Origin: JACCYI01 sp963828075
GTDB taxonomy: Bacteria; Actinomycetota; Thermoleophilia; Solirubrobacterales; Solirubrobacteraceae
Length of the DNA: 64,000 nt
Direction of reading: 5' to 3'
Assembly (NCBI GenBank): GCA_963828075.1
Contig: CAWHDH010000017.1
Coordinates: 868,001-932,000 of the forward strand
This document shows positions 24,573 through 32,915 of this stretch, piece by piece (within the stretch, counting starts at the first letter, position 1; each line of letters begins with the position of its first letter). The notes under the pieces are model-generated. The model was not told the origin of the DNA. It ran no database searches and worked only from the letters and a program-made list of their open reading frames with translations. The position numbers and the translations under genes were made by a program.

Positions 24573-25277
24573 ATGGCAAGACTCATCGACACTGGGGAAA
24601 TGACCATCGACCAGAACGCCGTGAAGGCCAAGGACCTGACGGCGGAGGCGCCTCACGGGCTCGACTCGGAGCTCGAGGGCTACGCCTGGGTGCCGCGGAT
24701 GCTCGACAAGGCCCGAGCCACGCTCGCGGGAACGGCGGGCCGTTACCTGTTCGGCTGCCCCGTCGACCACACGTGCATGGCCCGGCTCGGGATCGGGCCC
24801 GACCTCGTGCTCGACCTCGCCGCCCGCCACGGCGAGGACCGCGCAGTGCTGGCCGCGCTGCGCGCGCACGGCATCCCGTCGGCCGCCGAGGCATGGTTTG
24901 ACGGCCAGGCGGTCGAGGACGAGCTGCAGGAGACCGGGAACTACCTGCGCGTGCGCGCCCGTGAGGCGCTGCCGGACGGCGACGGCGGCCGCGTGTTCGC
25001 CGGCGCCGAGCACGGCGCCGCCGTCAGCGTCGTGCTCATCGACGCCGCGCCGGGCGAGGAGCAGCCGCCCCACGCGCACCCGGTCGAGGAGGTCGCCGTC
25101 GTGCACGACGGAGCGGCGACCTACTTCCTCGGCGCACAGCAGGCGCGCATCGTGCGCCCCGGCGAGGTCGTCCGGGTTCCCGCCGGCGTCCCGCACCGCT
25201 GGGTCGCCACCGGCGACCGCCGGCTGCGCGCGGTCGCCGTCTACGGCGCCGCCCAGGTCGTCACGTCCCGGGGGTGA
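24573..25277 (+). CDS. DUF5069-cupin fusion protein
   Basis: A 234-residue protein. Residues about 25-125 match DUF5069: LEGYAWVPRMLDKARATLAG, RYLFGCPVDHTCMARLGI, HGIPSAAEAWFDG. Residues about 135-225 form a cupin: PPHAHPVEEVAVVHDGAATY and VVRVPAGVPHRWVATG, with His residues in both motifs. The joining of these two domains is unusual in my experience. The start may be the ATG at 24573 or 24600; neither has a good ribosome binding site. The function is unknown. Confidence 0.75.
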   Translation: MARLIDTGEMTIDQNAVKAKDLTAEAPHGLDSELEGYAWVPRMLDKARATLAGTAGRYLFGCPVDHTCMARLGIGPDLVLDLAARHGEDRAVLAALRAHGIPSAAEAWFDGQAVEDELQETGNYLRVRAREALPDGDGGRVFAGAEHGAAVSVVLIDAAPGEEQPPHAHPVEEVAVVHDGAATYFLGAQQARIVRPGEVVRVPAGVPHRWVATGDRRLRAVAVYGAAQVVTSRG

Positions 25278-25278
25278 T

Positions 25279-27843
25279 TCAGGAGCCGATGCCGGCCGCG
25301 GCGAATGACTCGGTCCGGATGACCGGCTCGCCGGCGGCGTCCGAGGCGTCGAGGTCGACCGTCGCCACGATCGCGAAGTCGTGGGCGCCTTCGGGGTCGT
25401 CGATGATCTGGCGGACCTTCCAGACGCCGGGCGCGTCGCGGTCGACGATGAGCAGGTGCGGCGAGCGCGCCTGCGGTCCGGTGCTCATCGTCTCGTGCTC
25501 CTCCCAGTAGGCGCCGAGCGCCTGCTCCCAGTCGTCGGCGGTCATCGTGGGACGGCCGGGCGGGTCGGTGAGGGCGGCCGTGGCGGCCTCGAGCTCGCCC
25601 AGGTCCACGAAGCGGTCGCGGGCGGCCAGCTGGACCCGCTGGAACATCGCGTTGCGGATCATCACCCGGAACGCCCGCGCGTTGCCGGTGACCGGCCGCG
25701 GAGGCGGCGGCGGCTCGCCGGCCGTCGCACGCTCGACGGCCTCCGGGTCGGTCAGCGCATCCCATTCGTCGAGCAGGCTCGAGTCGGTCTGGCGGACGGT
25801 CTCGCCGAGCCAGTCGATGATCTCGTCGAGCTCGTCGGTCCGGAGCTGCTCGGGGACGGTCTGGCGCAGCGCCCGGAAGGCGTCGCTCAGGTACCGCAGG
25901 ACGAGCCCCTCCGACCGGGCGAGCCCGTAGTGCGCGACGAACTCGGTGAACGTGCGCCCCTCCTCGTACATGTCGCGCACGACCGACTTCGGTGACAGGT
26001 CGGACTCGCGGACCCATGGGTGCGTCTCGCGGTAGGCGTGGAACGCGAGCTGCAGCTCCTCGCCGAGCGGCTGCGGATAGGTGACCTCCTCGAGCAGCTC
26101 CATGCGCTCGTCGTACTCGATGCCCTCGGCCTTCATCAGCGCGACCGCCTCCCCCTTGGCCTTGTGGGCCTGGGCCCTGAGCACGGGGGACGGATCGTCG
26201 AGGATCGCCTCGACGACCGAGAGGACGTCGAGCGCGTAGTCCTCGGACTCCGGGTCGAGCCGGCTCAACGCGAGCACCGCGAACGACGCGAGCGGCTGGT
26301 TGAGCGCGAAGTTCTCCTGCAGTTCGAGCGCGAGCCCGAGGACCCGCCCGTCGGGGTCGGGCTCGTGCAGCCACTCCAGCACGCCGGCGTTGACGAGCTC
26401 GTCGCCGAGCGCCTGCGCCTGCTCGAACAGGCGGCGACGATTCCGATCATCCTCGTGGTTGTCCTGCGTGAGGGCGCGCATGATCTCCACCGCGTCGCCC
26501 GGCTGGTTGACGACGTTGAGGATCGTCGAGTGGTCGACGCGCATCCGCGAGACGAGCGGCTCGGGCACCGCGTCGCGGAGGCGCTCGAACGTCTCCTTGG
26601 TCCAGCTCACCGTCCCCTCGGGCGGCTTCTTGGTCTGGAGCTTGCGGCGCTTCTTCGGGTCGTCGCCGGCCTTGGCCAGCGCCCGCGCGCGCTCGATGGC
26701 GTCTTCGGGCGCCTGCACGACGACGGCGCCCGACGTGTCGAACCCGGCCCGCCCGGCGCGGCCGGCGATCTGATGGAACTCGCGCGCCTTGAGGAGCCGG
26801 TGCCGGGTGCCGTCGAACTTCGCCAGGCCCGTGAACACGACGGTCCGGATCGGGACGTTGATCCCGACGCCGAGCGTGTCGGTGCCGCAGATGACCTTCA
26901 AGAGCCCTGTCTGCGCGAGCTGCTCGATCAGCCGCCGGTAGCGCGGGAGCATGCCCGCGTGGTGGACGCCGATGCCGCTGCGCACCAGCCGCGAGAGCGG
27001 CCGGCCGAACCCGGCCGTGAACCGGAAGCCGCCGATCGTCTCGGCGATCGCGTCGCGCTCCTCGCGTGTGCAGAGCTTCGCCGACATCAGCGACTGCGCG
27101 CGCTCCATCGCCGACGCCTGCGTGAAGTGCACGACGTAGATCGGCGCCTGATCCGTCGCGGCGAGCTCCTCGAGCAGCTCGTGCAGCGGGTCGACCGACC
27201 AGGAGTACGTCAGCGGCACCGGGCGCTCCGCGTCGTCGATGACCGCCGTCTCGCGCCCCGTCCGGCGCGTCAGGTCCTCGGTGATCTTCGTCATGTCACC
27301 GAGCGTCGCCGACATGAGCAGGAACTGGGCGTGCGGCAGGCACAGCAGCGGCACCTGCCACGCCCAGCCGCGCTGCCCGTCGGCGTAGAAGTGGAACTCG
27401 TCCATCACCACCTGCCCGACATCCGCCCGCGCACCCTCGCGCAGCGCGATGTTCGCGAGGACCTCGGCGGTGCAGCAGACGACCGGCGCTCCGGCGTTGA
27501 CCGATGCGTCGCCGGTGAGCATCCCGACGTTCGCCGCGCCGAAGATCCCGCACAGCGTGAAGAACTTCTCGGAGACGAGCGCCTTGATCGGCGCCGTGTA
27601 GAACGTCCGGCGCCCCTCCGCCATCGCGGCGAAATGGGCGGCGACCGCCACCAGCGACTTGCCCGACCCGGTCGGCGTGGAGAGGACGACGTTCTTGCGA
27701 TCGAAGAGCTCGATCGCCGCCTCCTCCTGATGCGGGTAGAGCTCCAGCCCCAGCTCGGCCGTCCACGCCGCGAACGCGTCGTACAGCGCGTCGGCGCTCG
27801 CATCGGTTGGGAGGGCGTCGAGGAGGCGCATGCGTCGATTCAC
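25279..27843 (-). CDS. Ski2-like DEAD/DEAH-box helicase with DUF3516 C-terminus
   Basis: An 854-residue protein. Helicase motifs are LSTPTGSGKS (Walker A, 54-63), MDEFHFYAD (motif II, DEFH at 148-151), LMSATLGDM (motif III) and HQIAGRAGRAGFDTSG (motif VI), the Ski2/Mtr4 signature. The C-terminal about 400 residues match DUF3516, the pattern found in actinobacterial RNA/DNA helicases of unknown substrate. The GTG start has GAAGGA about ten bases upstream; a second start at 27831 is possible. Only 20 bp separates it from the divergent LivM gene. Confidence 0.9.
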   Translation of the reverse strand: MNRRMRLLDALPTDASADALYDAFAAWTAELGLELYPHQEEAAIELFDRKNVVLSTPTGSGKSLVAVAAHFAAMAEGRRTFYTAPIKALVSEKFFTLCGIFGAANVGMLTGDASVNAGAPVVCCTAEVLANIALREGARADVGQVVMDEFHFYADGQRGWAWQVPLLCLPHAQFLLMSATLGDMTKITEDLTRRTGRETAVIDDAERPVPLTYSWSVDPLHELLEELAATDQAPIYVVHFTQASAMERAQSLMSAKLCTREERDAIAETIGGFRFTAGFGRPLSRLVRSGIGVHHAGMLPRYRRLIEQLAQTGLLKVICGTDTLGVGINVPIRTVVFTGLAKFDGTRHRLLKAREFHQIAGRAGRAGFDTSGAVVVQAPEDAIERARALAKAGDDPKKRRKLQTKKPPEGTVSWTKETFERLRDAVPEPLVSRMRVDHSTILNVVNQPGDAVEIMRALTQDNHEDDRNRRRLFEQAQALGDELVNAGVLEWLHEPDPDGRVLGLALELQENFALNQPLASFAVLALSRLDPESEDYALDVLSVVEAILDDPSPVLRAQAHKAKGEAVALMKAEGIEYDERMELLEEVTYPQPLGEELQLAFHAYRETHPWVRESDLSPKSVVRDMYEEGRTFTEFVAHYGLARSEGLVLRYLSDAFRALRQTVPEQLRTDELDEIIDWLGETVRQTDSSLLDEWDALTDPEAVERATAGEPPPPPRPVTGNARAFRVMIRNAMFQRVQLAARDRFVDLGELEAATAALTDPPGRPTMTADDWEQALGAYWEEHETMSTGPQARSPHLLIVDRDAPGVWKVRQIIDDPEGAHDFAIVATVDLDASDAAGEPVIRTESFAAAGIGS

Positions 27844-27863
27844 GGTAGTGGCATCCTTCGTGC

Positions 27864-28907
27864 GTGATCCAGGCTCGCGGCGCAGCGCTCCCGCGCGTCG
27901 CGGCCGTGTTCGTGCTCGCCGCGGTCGCGCCGCTGTTCTTCAGCGCGAGCGTCGACGTCCTCCACAACATGGTCCTGGCCGGCGCGTACGTGGTGATGGC
28001 ACTCGGGCTCAACATCGTCGTGGGCCTGGCCGGCCTGCTCGACCTCGGCTACGTGGCCTTCTACGCGATCGGCGCGTACACGGCCGCCTACTTCGGCTCG
28101 GGCTACTGGGACATCCACGTCAACTTCCTGCTCATCCTCGCGCTCGCCGTCGCGGCGACGGCCCTCGCCGGCGCCCTGATCGGCGTGCCCACGCTCCGGC
28201 TGCGCGGCGACTACATCGCGATCGTCACGCTCGCGTTCGGCGAGATCGTCGGGCAGATCGCGACCAATGGCCGCGACATCGAGCTGTTCGGCGGCACGCT
28301 CACCTCCGGCCCGATCGGCATCGGGCCGATCGACCGCATCGAGCTGCCGGTGATCGGCCGCTTCGGAGCGCTGGACCTGCGCGCCTGGTGCTGGTTCGCG
28401 CTCGCGCTGGTCGCGCTCGTGCTCGTCGTCAACGTCAACGTGCGCGACTCGCGCATCGGCCGCGCGTGGATCGCGATGCGCGAGGACGAGCCGGCGGCCG
28501 CCTGCGCCGGCATCCCGATCGTGCGCACCAAGCTCCTCGCCTATGGGACGGGCGCCGCGTTCGGCGGGATCTCGGGCGCGTTCCTCGCCTCGTACCAGGG
28601 CGTCGTCAGCGCGTCCCAGTTCGAGTTCTCGTTCTCGATCTTCATCTTCGCGATGGTCGTGCTGGGCGGCGTCGGATCGATCTCGGGCGTGGTGGTCGGC
28701 GCGATCGCCCTCTCGGTGTTCAACAGCTACCTGCTGCCCGACGTCCTGTTCGACCTCCCAGCGAAGTTCGGGCTGGCGTTCGATCTGTCGGCGGTCAGCT
28801 CCGGCATCTACGGCCTGATCCTCGTGGTGGCGATGCTGCTGCGGCCGCAGGGGATCGTGCCGGCCCGGCAGCCTCGCCGGCAGGTTCTCGGCATCTTCAC
28901 GCGCTGA
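27864..28907 (+). CDS. ABC transporter permease, LivM family
   Basis: A 347-residue integral membrane protein with eight to ten membrane segments. Family signatures are NMVLAGAYVVMALGLNIVVG, LDLGYVAFYAIGAYTAAYF and the EAA-like cytoplasmic loop RDSRIGRAWIAMREDEPAAA. LivM permeases import branched-chain amino acids, amides or urea together with LivH, LivG, LivF and a binding protein, but none of these is nearby. It may work with partners elsewhere or be an orphan left by rearrangement. The GTG start is inferred from the frame. Confidence 0.85.
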   Translation: MIQARGAALPRVAAVFVLAAVAPLFFSASVDVLHNMVLAGAYVVMALGLNIVVGLAGLLDLGYVAFYAIGAYTAAYFGSGYWDIHVNFLLILALAVAATALAGALIGVPTLRLRGDYIAIVTLAFGEIVGQIATNGRDIELFGGTLTSGPIGIGPIDRIELPVIGRFGALDLRAWCWFALALVALVLVVNVNVRDSRIGRAWIAMREDEPAAACAGIPIVRTKLLAYGTGAAFGGISGAFLASYQGVVSASQFEFSFSIFIFAMVVLGGVGSISGVVVGAIALSVFNSYLLPDVLFDLPAKFGLAFDLSAVSSGIYGLILVVAMLLRPQGIVPARQPRRQVLGIFTR

Positions 28908-28933
28908 CCGTACGCAGGACCTTCAATGGCGTC

Positions 28934-29641
28934 GTGCTCCCCCTCTACGCGCACCGCCTCGGCCGTGCATACGGGCCCGACAACTCGCTGGCGGCACTGG
29001 CGGGCGCGCTCGACGCGGGCGCCGACGGGCTGGAGTGCGACGTCTGCCTGACCGCGGACGAGGAGCTCGTGCTGCTGCACGACCCGTGGCTGCCGCTGGG
29101 AACGGACCTCGAGGGCTGGGTGCACGAGCGCACGAGCACCGACCTGCGCCGCGCGCGGGTCACCGGCGGCCGGGCGCCGCTCTTCGTCGACGAGCTGTTG
29201 GCGGTCGCGCCGCGCGATGTGCTGCTCCAGTTCGACGTCAAGTCCCACGCCGACCCCGAGCTGGGCGCACGGACCGTCGAGGTGCTCGCCGCGACACTGG
29301 CGGGCGCTCCCGCGCGGCCCGTCGAGGTGCTCTCGTTCGCCTCCGGCGCATGCGCCCGCGCCGCGGCGCTCGGGCTCCCGGCGCGGCTCGTGCTGTGGGC
29401 CGACTACCGGCCCCAGGCCCTGACGAGCTGGGCGCTGGTCCACCACGTCCAGGGCGTGTGCGTGGAGCACTTCCTGCTCTCGCGCCCGCTGGTCGCGGCC
29501 CTGCGGCGGGGCGGGCTGAGCGTCACGACGGGAACGATCGATGACCCGGCGCTGCTGGAGCGCGTCGAGACGTTCGGCGTCGACGCCGTGACGACCGACG
29601 ATCCCGCGGCGCTTCGCGCGCCCCTCGCCGCCGTCGCCTAG
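28934..29641 (+). CDS. Glycerophosphodiester phosphodiesterase family protein
   Basis: A 235-residue protein (start GTG 28934; the frame is open further upstream but overlaps livM). It shows the GDPD barrel pattern: LYAHRLGRAYGPDNSLAAL, GADGLECDVCLTADEELVLL and HDPWLPLGTDLEG near the N-terminus, DVLLQFDVKSHAD in the middle, and DAVTTDDPAAL at the end. The usual His-Arg-Gly-x-x-x-Asn-Thr motif is HRLGRAYGPDNS, so the active-site His and Arg are present. No signal peptide is seen. It would cleave glycerophosphodiesters to glycerol-3-phosphate and an alcohol. Confidence 0.82.
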   Translation: MLPLYAHRLGRAYGPDNSLAALAGALDAGADGLECDVCLTADEELVLLHDPWLPLGTDLEGWVHERTSTDLRRARVTGGRAPLFVDELLAVAPRDVLLQFDVKSHADPELGARTVEVLAATLAGAPARPVEVLSFASGACARAAALGLPARLVLWADYRPQALTSWALVHHVQGVCVEHFLLSRPLVAALRRGGLSVTTGTIDDPALLERVETFGVDAVTTDDPAALRAPLAAVA

Positions 29642-29685
29642 CGGGCGAGGGCGGCCGCGAGGCTCCCGACGATCGCCTCGATGAT

Positions 29686-29870
29686 GACGTCAACCACCCC
29701 CGTGGGCGTGGCGGAGCCGCAAGGGGGTGGTTGACCCTCTATTTGGGGGCGAACCACCCCCGTGTGACCCAGTTCCGGCGATGGGGGTGGTTGACGTCGT
29801 GCCATCCCGCCATCCGATCACCCCGCCCGCCCCAGGTTTCACTCGATGCGCAGTTCCGGCGCAAAGCACG
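29686..29870. repeat. Structured intergenic repeat, copy 1
   Basis: GACGTCAACCACCCCC (29686-29701) has a perfect 16-base inverted partner at 29783-29798. Between them lie a second reverse copy of the core (29723-29735) and a second forward copy (29752-29763), so four alternating CCACCCCC cores can form several hairpins. After the hairpins comes a tail with GATCACCCCGCCCGCCCC and ATGCGCAGTTCCGGCGC. The hexamer-rich AGTTCCGGCG also occurs inside the hairpin part. Similar tails follow hairpins near 35.0 and 62.7 kb. Confidence 0.65.
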
Positions 29871-30083
29871 GGTCCGAAGTCGTCACCTTCGCTCACCAGG
29901 AAGTCCGTCGCCTCCCCGCCGGAGAGGATCGCCACCAGGAACGCCACCGCGCCCCCGTCGTAGCGCTGCCAGTCCTCCCGGCGCGCCTCGTTCGCGACGA
30001 CCGGCCAGCCGCCACCAGTCGACCGCCGGAGGCGGGTGCTCCGGCGGCGGCACGAGGGAGGTCAGCTCGTCGAGGCCGTCCAT
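29843..30083 (-). pseudogene. Broken small gene beside repeat copy 1
   Basis: Two frames combine into one protein. MDGLDELTSLVPPPEHPPPA with VDWWRLA is read from 30083. After a one-base indel near 30000 the other frame continues VVANEARREDWQRYDGG, then AVAFLVAILSGGEATDFLVS and EGDDFGPVL, and runs into the hairpin repeat. The protein is not recognised; the Trp-Trp start and GGAVAFL core look like a small globular domain. It appears to be a decayed gene whose 3' end was replaced or interrupted by the repeat. Confidence 0.5.
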
Positions 30084-30098
30084 GGCGATCCGAGCGGT

Positions 30099-30512
30099 TC
30101 AGCCGGGCGGATCCTGCGGCGTGGGGAACACCCCGCCGTCGATCAGCTCGATGCGGTAGCCGTCCGGGTCGGCGACGAACGCGATGAGCGGCAGCTCCTC
30201 ACGGTCGCCGGGGTGATACGGCGGCTTCTCGGGCGTCACGCCGAGCGGCTCGAGGTCGGCGAGCGCGGTGTGGATGTCGTCGACCGTGATCGCCAGGTGG
30301 TTGTAGCCCGTTCCGAGGTCGTACGGCTCCTCCTGGCCAACGTTGACCGTCAGCTCGAGGACGTCGCCGCCGCCGGGGAGGCCCATGTAGATGTTGTAGG
30401 CGGAGCTGAAGTTCAGGCGCCCGCGCGGCTCGAAGCCGAGCGCGCCGTAGAAGCGGACGGACGCCTCAGGGTCGTGGACGCGGACGCAGGTGTGGGCGTA
30501 CTGGCAGCTCAT
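30099..30512 (-). CDS. VOC-superfamily protein, lactoylglutathione lyase-like
   Basis: A 137-residue protein with two beta-alpha-beta-beta-beta modules: SCQYAHTCVRVHDPEASVRF and TGYNHLAITVDDIHTALADL. Four metal-ligand positions of glyoxalase I are present: His7, Glu53, His72 and Glu122 (GYRIELIDGG). It is thus a plausible glyoxalase I or related isomerase/dioxygenase. It starts two bases after the stop of the GMC oxidoreductase gene, so it belongs to the same operon and may detoxify an aldehyde product of that pathway. Confidence 0.82.
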   Translation of the reverse strand: MSCQYAHTCVRVHDPEASVRFYGALGFEPRGRLNFSSAYNIYMGLPGGGDVLELTVNVGQEEPYDLGTGYNHLAITVDDIHTALADLEPLGVTPEKPPYHPGDREELPLIAFVADPDGYRIELIDGGVFPTPQDPPG

Positions 30513-30514
30513 GG

Positions 30515-32170
30515 TCACACCGTACGCGCGGCCGCCGCGGCCTGCTCGGGCGCGGGCGCCGAGCCGCCGGGATCGCGCCCGTCCCAGACCGCGTGGCCGG
30601 TCGGGATGGCGTTCGTCCGCAGCTGGTCGGCGATGTACTCGGCCTGCCGGATGGCGAGCGCGACGATCGTCAGCGTCGGGTTGGCCGCCGCGCCCGTCGT
30701 GAACTGGCTGGCGTCCGAGACGAACAGGTTGGGCACGTCGTGGGCCTGGCCGAAGCGGTTGACGACCCCGTCCTCGGGGCGCTCGCTCATGCGCGCCGTC
30801 CCGATGTTGTGCGTCGCCGGGTACGGCGGCGTGCGGATGGTGCGAACGGCGCCGACCGACTGGTAGAGCGCCTCGCCTGCGCTCCAGGCGTGCTCGCGCA
30901 TCGCCAGGTCGTTGGGGTGGTCGTCGAAGTGCACGTTCGGGACCGGCTGCCCGAAGTCGTCGAGCTCGTCGCGGTTGAGCGTGACGCGGTTGGACTCCTG
31001 CGGCATGTCCTCGCCGACGAGCCACATGCCCGCCGTGTTCTCGTAGCCCTCGAGCGCCGACGTGAACTCACGGCCCCACGCCCCGGGATTGAGGAACGCC
31101 GCCATGAACGGCACGCCGAGCGCGAGCAGCTGCATGTAGTAGCCGCCGACGAAGCCGCGTGACGGGTCGTTGGGCGCCTCGTCCTCGATGTGCCCGGCCA
31201 TCGTCTCGCCGCGGTACATGCGCACGGGCTTGTCGAAGATCGCGTAGACCGACGCGGTCAGGTGGCGCATGTAGTTGCGGCCGACCTGGCCGGAGGAGTT
31301 CGCGAGGCCGTCCGGGAACTGGCTCGACTCGGAGTTCAGCAGCAGGCGCGCGGTCTCGATCGAGTTGGCCGCCACGGCGACCAGGCGCGCGCGCTGGAAC
31401 TGCTCGAGCCCGTCGCCGTCGATGTACGTCACGCCGGTGACGAGGCCCTGCTCGTCGTGCTCGATCCGGATGACGTGCGCCTCGGAGCGCAGGTCGAGCT
31501 TGCCCGTCGCCTCGGCCTGCGGCAGCTCGTAGGTCAGCGTCGACCACTTCGAGCGGTTCTTGACGCCCTGGAAGTTGAAGCCGTCCTGGATCGACGCGGG
31601 GCGCCCCTGGTACGGCACCGGGCTGCTCGCGTAGCGCCCGGTGTGGAACCGCGTGTAGCCGACCCGCTGGGCGCCGTTGGCGAACACCTTGTAGTTGTTG
31701 TTGGCCGGCAGCTGAGGGATGCCGTTGGTGCTGGTGATCCCCAGCTTGGCCTCAGCGCGCTCGTAGTACGGCGCGACGTCCGCGAGGCCGATCGGCCAGT
31801 CCAGCGCGTTCACGCCGTCCAGGCCGCCGTAGTACGTCGAGGCCTTGAACTCGTGCTCCATGAAGCGCGGGCAGCAGCCGGCCCAGTGCACGGTGGTTCC
31901 GCCGACCGTCTTGCACGTCCAGGCGGGGAGGTTGGGGAAGTCCTTGGCGACGCGGAACGAGCCCGAGGTCGTGCGCTTGTCGAGCCAGGCGAGCTGGCTG
32001 AACGAGCGCCACTCGTCGTTGACGAAGTCGTCCGGCGTGTGGTGGCGGCCGGCCTCGAGCACGACGACCCGCACGCCCTTCTGGCAGAGCTCGTTGGCGA
32101 GGGTCCCGCCCCCGGCCCCGGAGCCGACGATGACGACGACGTCCTCGTCGTCGAAGCGGTAGCGCGGCAT
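30515..32170 (-). CDS. GMC-family FAD-dependent oxidoreductase
   Basis: A 551-residue protein. The FAD-binding Rossmann start is VVVIVGSGAGGGTLANELCQ followed by VRVVVLEAG. The family hallmark TVGGTTVHWAGCCPRF is present, and the C-terminal catalytic region has THNIGTARM and SDASQFTTGAAANPTLTIVA. It resembles the large subunit of gluconate 2-dehydrogenase-type enzymes that oxidise sugars or alcohols. The gene directly upstream encodes a gluconate 2-dehydrogenase subunit 3-like protein, the normal partner. No transmembrane cytochrome gene is adjacent. Confidence 0.9.
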   Translation of the reverse strand: MPRYRFDDEDVVVIVGSGAGGGTLANELCQKGVRVVVLEAGRHHTPDDFVNDEWRSFSQLAWLDKRTTSGSFRVAKDFPNLPAWTCKTVGGTTVHWAGCCPRFMEHEFKASTYYGGLDGVNALDWPIGLADVAPYYERAEAKLGITSTNGIPQLPANNNYKVFANGAQRVGYTRFHTGRYASSPVPYQGRPASIQDGFNFQGVKNRSKWSTLTYELPQAEATGKLDLRSEAHVIRIEHDEQGLVTGVTYIDGDGLEQFQRARLVAVAANSIETARLLLNSESSQFPDGLANSSGQVGRNYMRHLTASVYAIFDKPVRMYRGETMAGHIEDEAPNDPSRGFVGGYYMQLLALGVPFMAAFLNPGAWGREFTSALEGYENTAGMWLVGEDMPQESNRVTLNRDELDDFGQPVPNVHFDDHPNDLAMREHAWSAGEALYQSVGAVRTIRTPPYPATHNIGTARMSERPEDGVVNRFGQAHDVPNLFVSDASQFTTGAAANPTLTIVALAIRQAEYIADQLRTNAIPTGHAVWDGRDPGGSAPAPEQAAAAARTV

Positions 32171-32180
32171 CTCGTCCTCC

Positions 32181-32621
32181 TCAGCGGTGGTGGGACTGGG
32201 CGGCGGGGTCGAGCTCGATCGGCGGGTCCGGCAGCCAGTCGAGATCGTCGAAGCCGCGATTGACGTACCCGCCGAGGTGCACGGAGGGGCCTTCGTAGCC
32301 GAAGGCGTTCCAGACGAGCGGGTTGTCGTAGAGCTCGACGACGGCGGTGGCCTTCAGCAGCTCGAAGAACGGCGACCCCTCGCTGCGGGTGAGCGCCTCG
32401 AGCCGGGCCTCGGGGTCGAGGTCGAGGAACGGCTGCGGGTCGTCGAGCTGCGCGACCCCCTGCTCGATGCTCGCCTCCGCGTCGCCGTCGCCGGCGGCGA
32501 CGACCTCGAGTTGCCGGACGACCTTGGCGTAGGCCTCGTCCGGCAGCGTGTCGTGCGGGAACATCACCCGAGCCGCGGCCAGCGCCGTCTCGCGCGAATG
32601 GTCAGAGAGCTGATGCGACAT
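32181..32621 (-). CDS. Gluconate 2-dehydrogenase subunit 3-like protein
   Basis: A 146-residue protein. ATG 32621 has a GGAGGGAGG-type ribosome binding site directly upstream. The helical N-terminus (SRETALAAARVMFPHDTLPD) and the C-terminal region (PFFELLKATAVVELYDNPLV with WNAFGYEGPSVHLGGY) match the small gamma subunit family of GMC dehydrogenases. It lacks a Tat signal, unlike many relatives that help export the flavin subunit. It is the first gene of the three-gene operon with the GMC enzyme (10 bp gap) and the VOC protein. Confidence 0.75.
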   Translation of the reverse strand: MSHQLSDHSRETALAAARVMFPHDTLPDEAYAKVVRQLEVVAAGDGDAEASIEQGVAQLDDPQPFLDLDPEARLEALTRSEGSPFFELLKATAVVELYDNPLVWNAFGYEGPSVHLGGYVNRGFDDLDWLPDPPIELDPAAQSHHR

Positions 32622-32701
32622 GGTCCTCCCTCCGGTGGCAAGGTCGAGTCTAACCCGCAACCGGCGCGTCGCGGCGCCGGATATTCGGGTAGACGGGGTC
32701 C

Positions 32702-32905
32702 ATGCCAGAGACCCAGACCATCGCCCAGGCCGGCCTCGTGGGCTGGCGCAAGGCCGTCGCCGACACCGTGGCCCCGCGGGCCGCGGACCACGCCCCCGTG
32801 TCCGAGCAGCAGGTGCGCGCCGCGATCGGCGCGGGCTTCTTCCTGCTCGCCCTCGTCTACGTGGTGGGCACGATCGTCCGCTTGGTCAAATCCGCGCAGA
32901 CCTGA
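32702..32905 (+). CDS. Small single-span membrane protein
   Basis: A 67-residue protein: a polar N-terminal 40 residues (MPETQTIAQAGLVGWRKAVA) and one membrane helix near the C-terminus (IGAGFFLLALVYVVGTIVRL) with a basic tail. It is divergent from the dehydrogenase operon and convergent with the flavin-oxidase-like gene. No family is recognised. The clear membrane segment and its isolation between two minus-strand genes support a real gene, though a short one. Confidence 0.6.
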   Translation: MPETQTIAQAGLVGWRKAVADTVAPRAADHAPVSEQQVRAAIGAGFFLLALVYVVGTIVRLVKSAQT

Positions 32906-32915
32906 CCGAGCGGCG

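Noticed and set aside
26020..27867. 615-residue plus-strand frame opposite the helicase
   Set aside because: Codon shadow in high-GC DNA; the minus strand has all helicase motifs.
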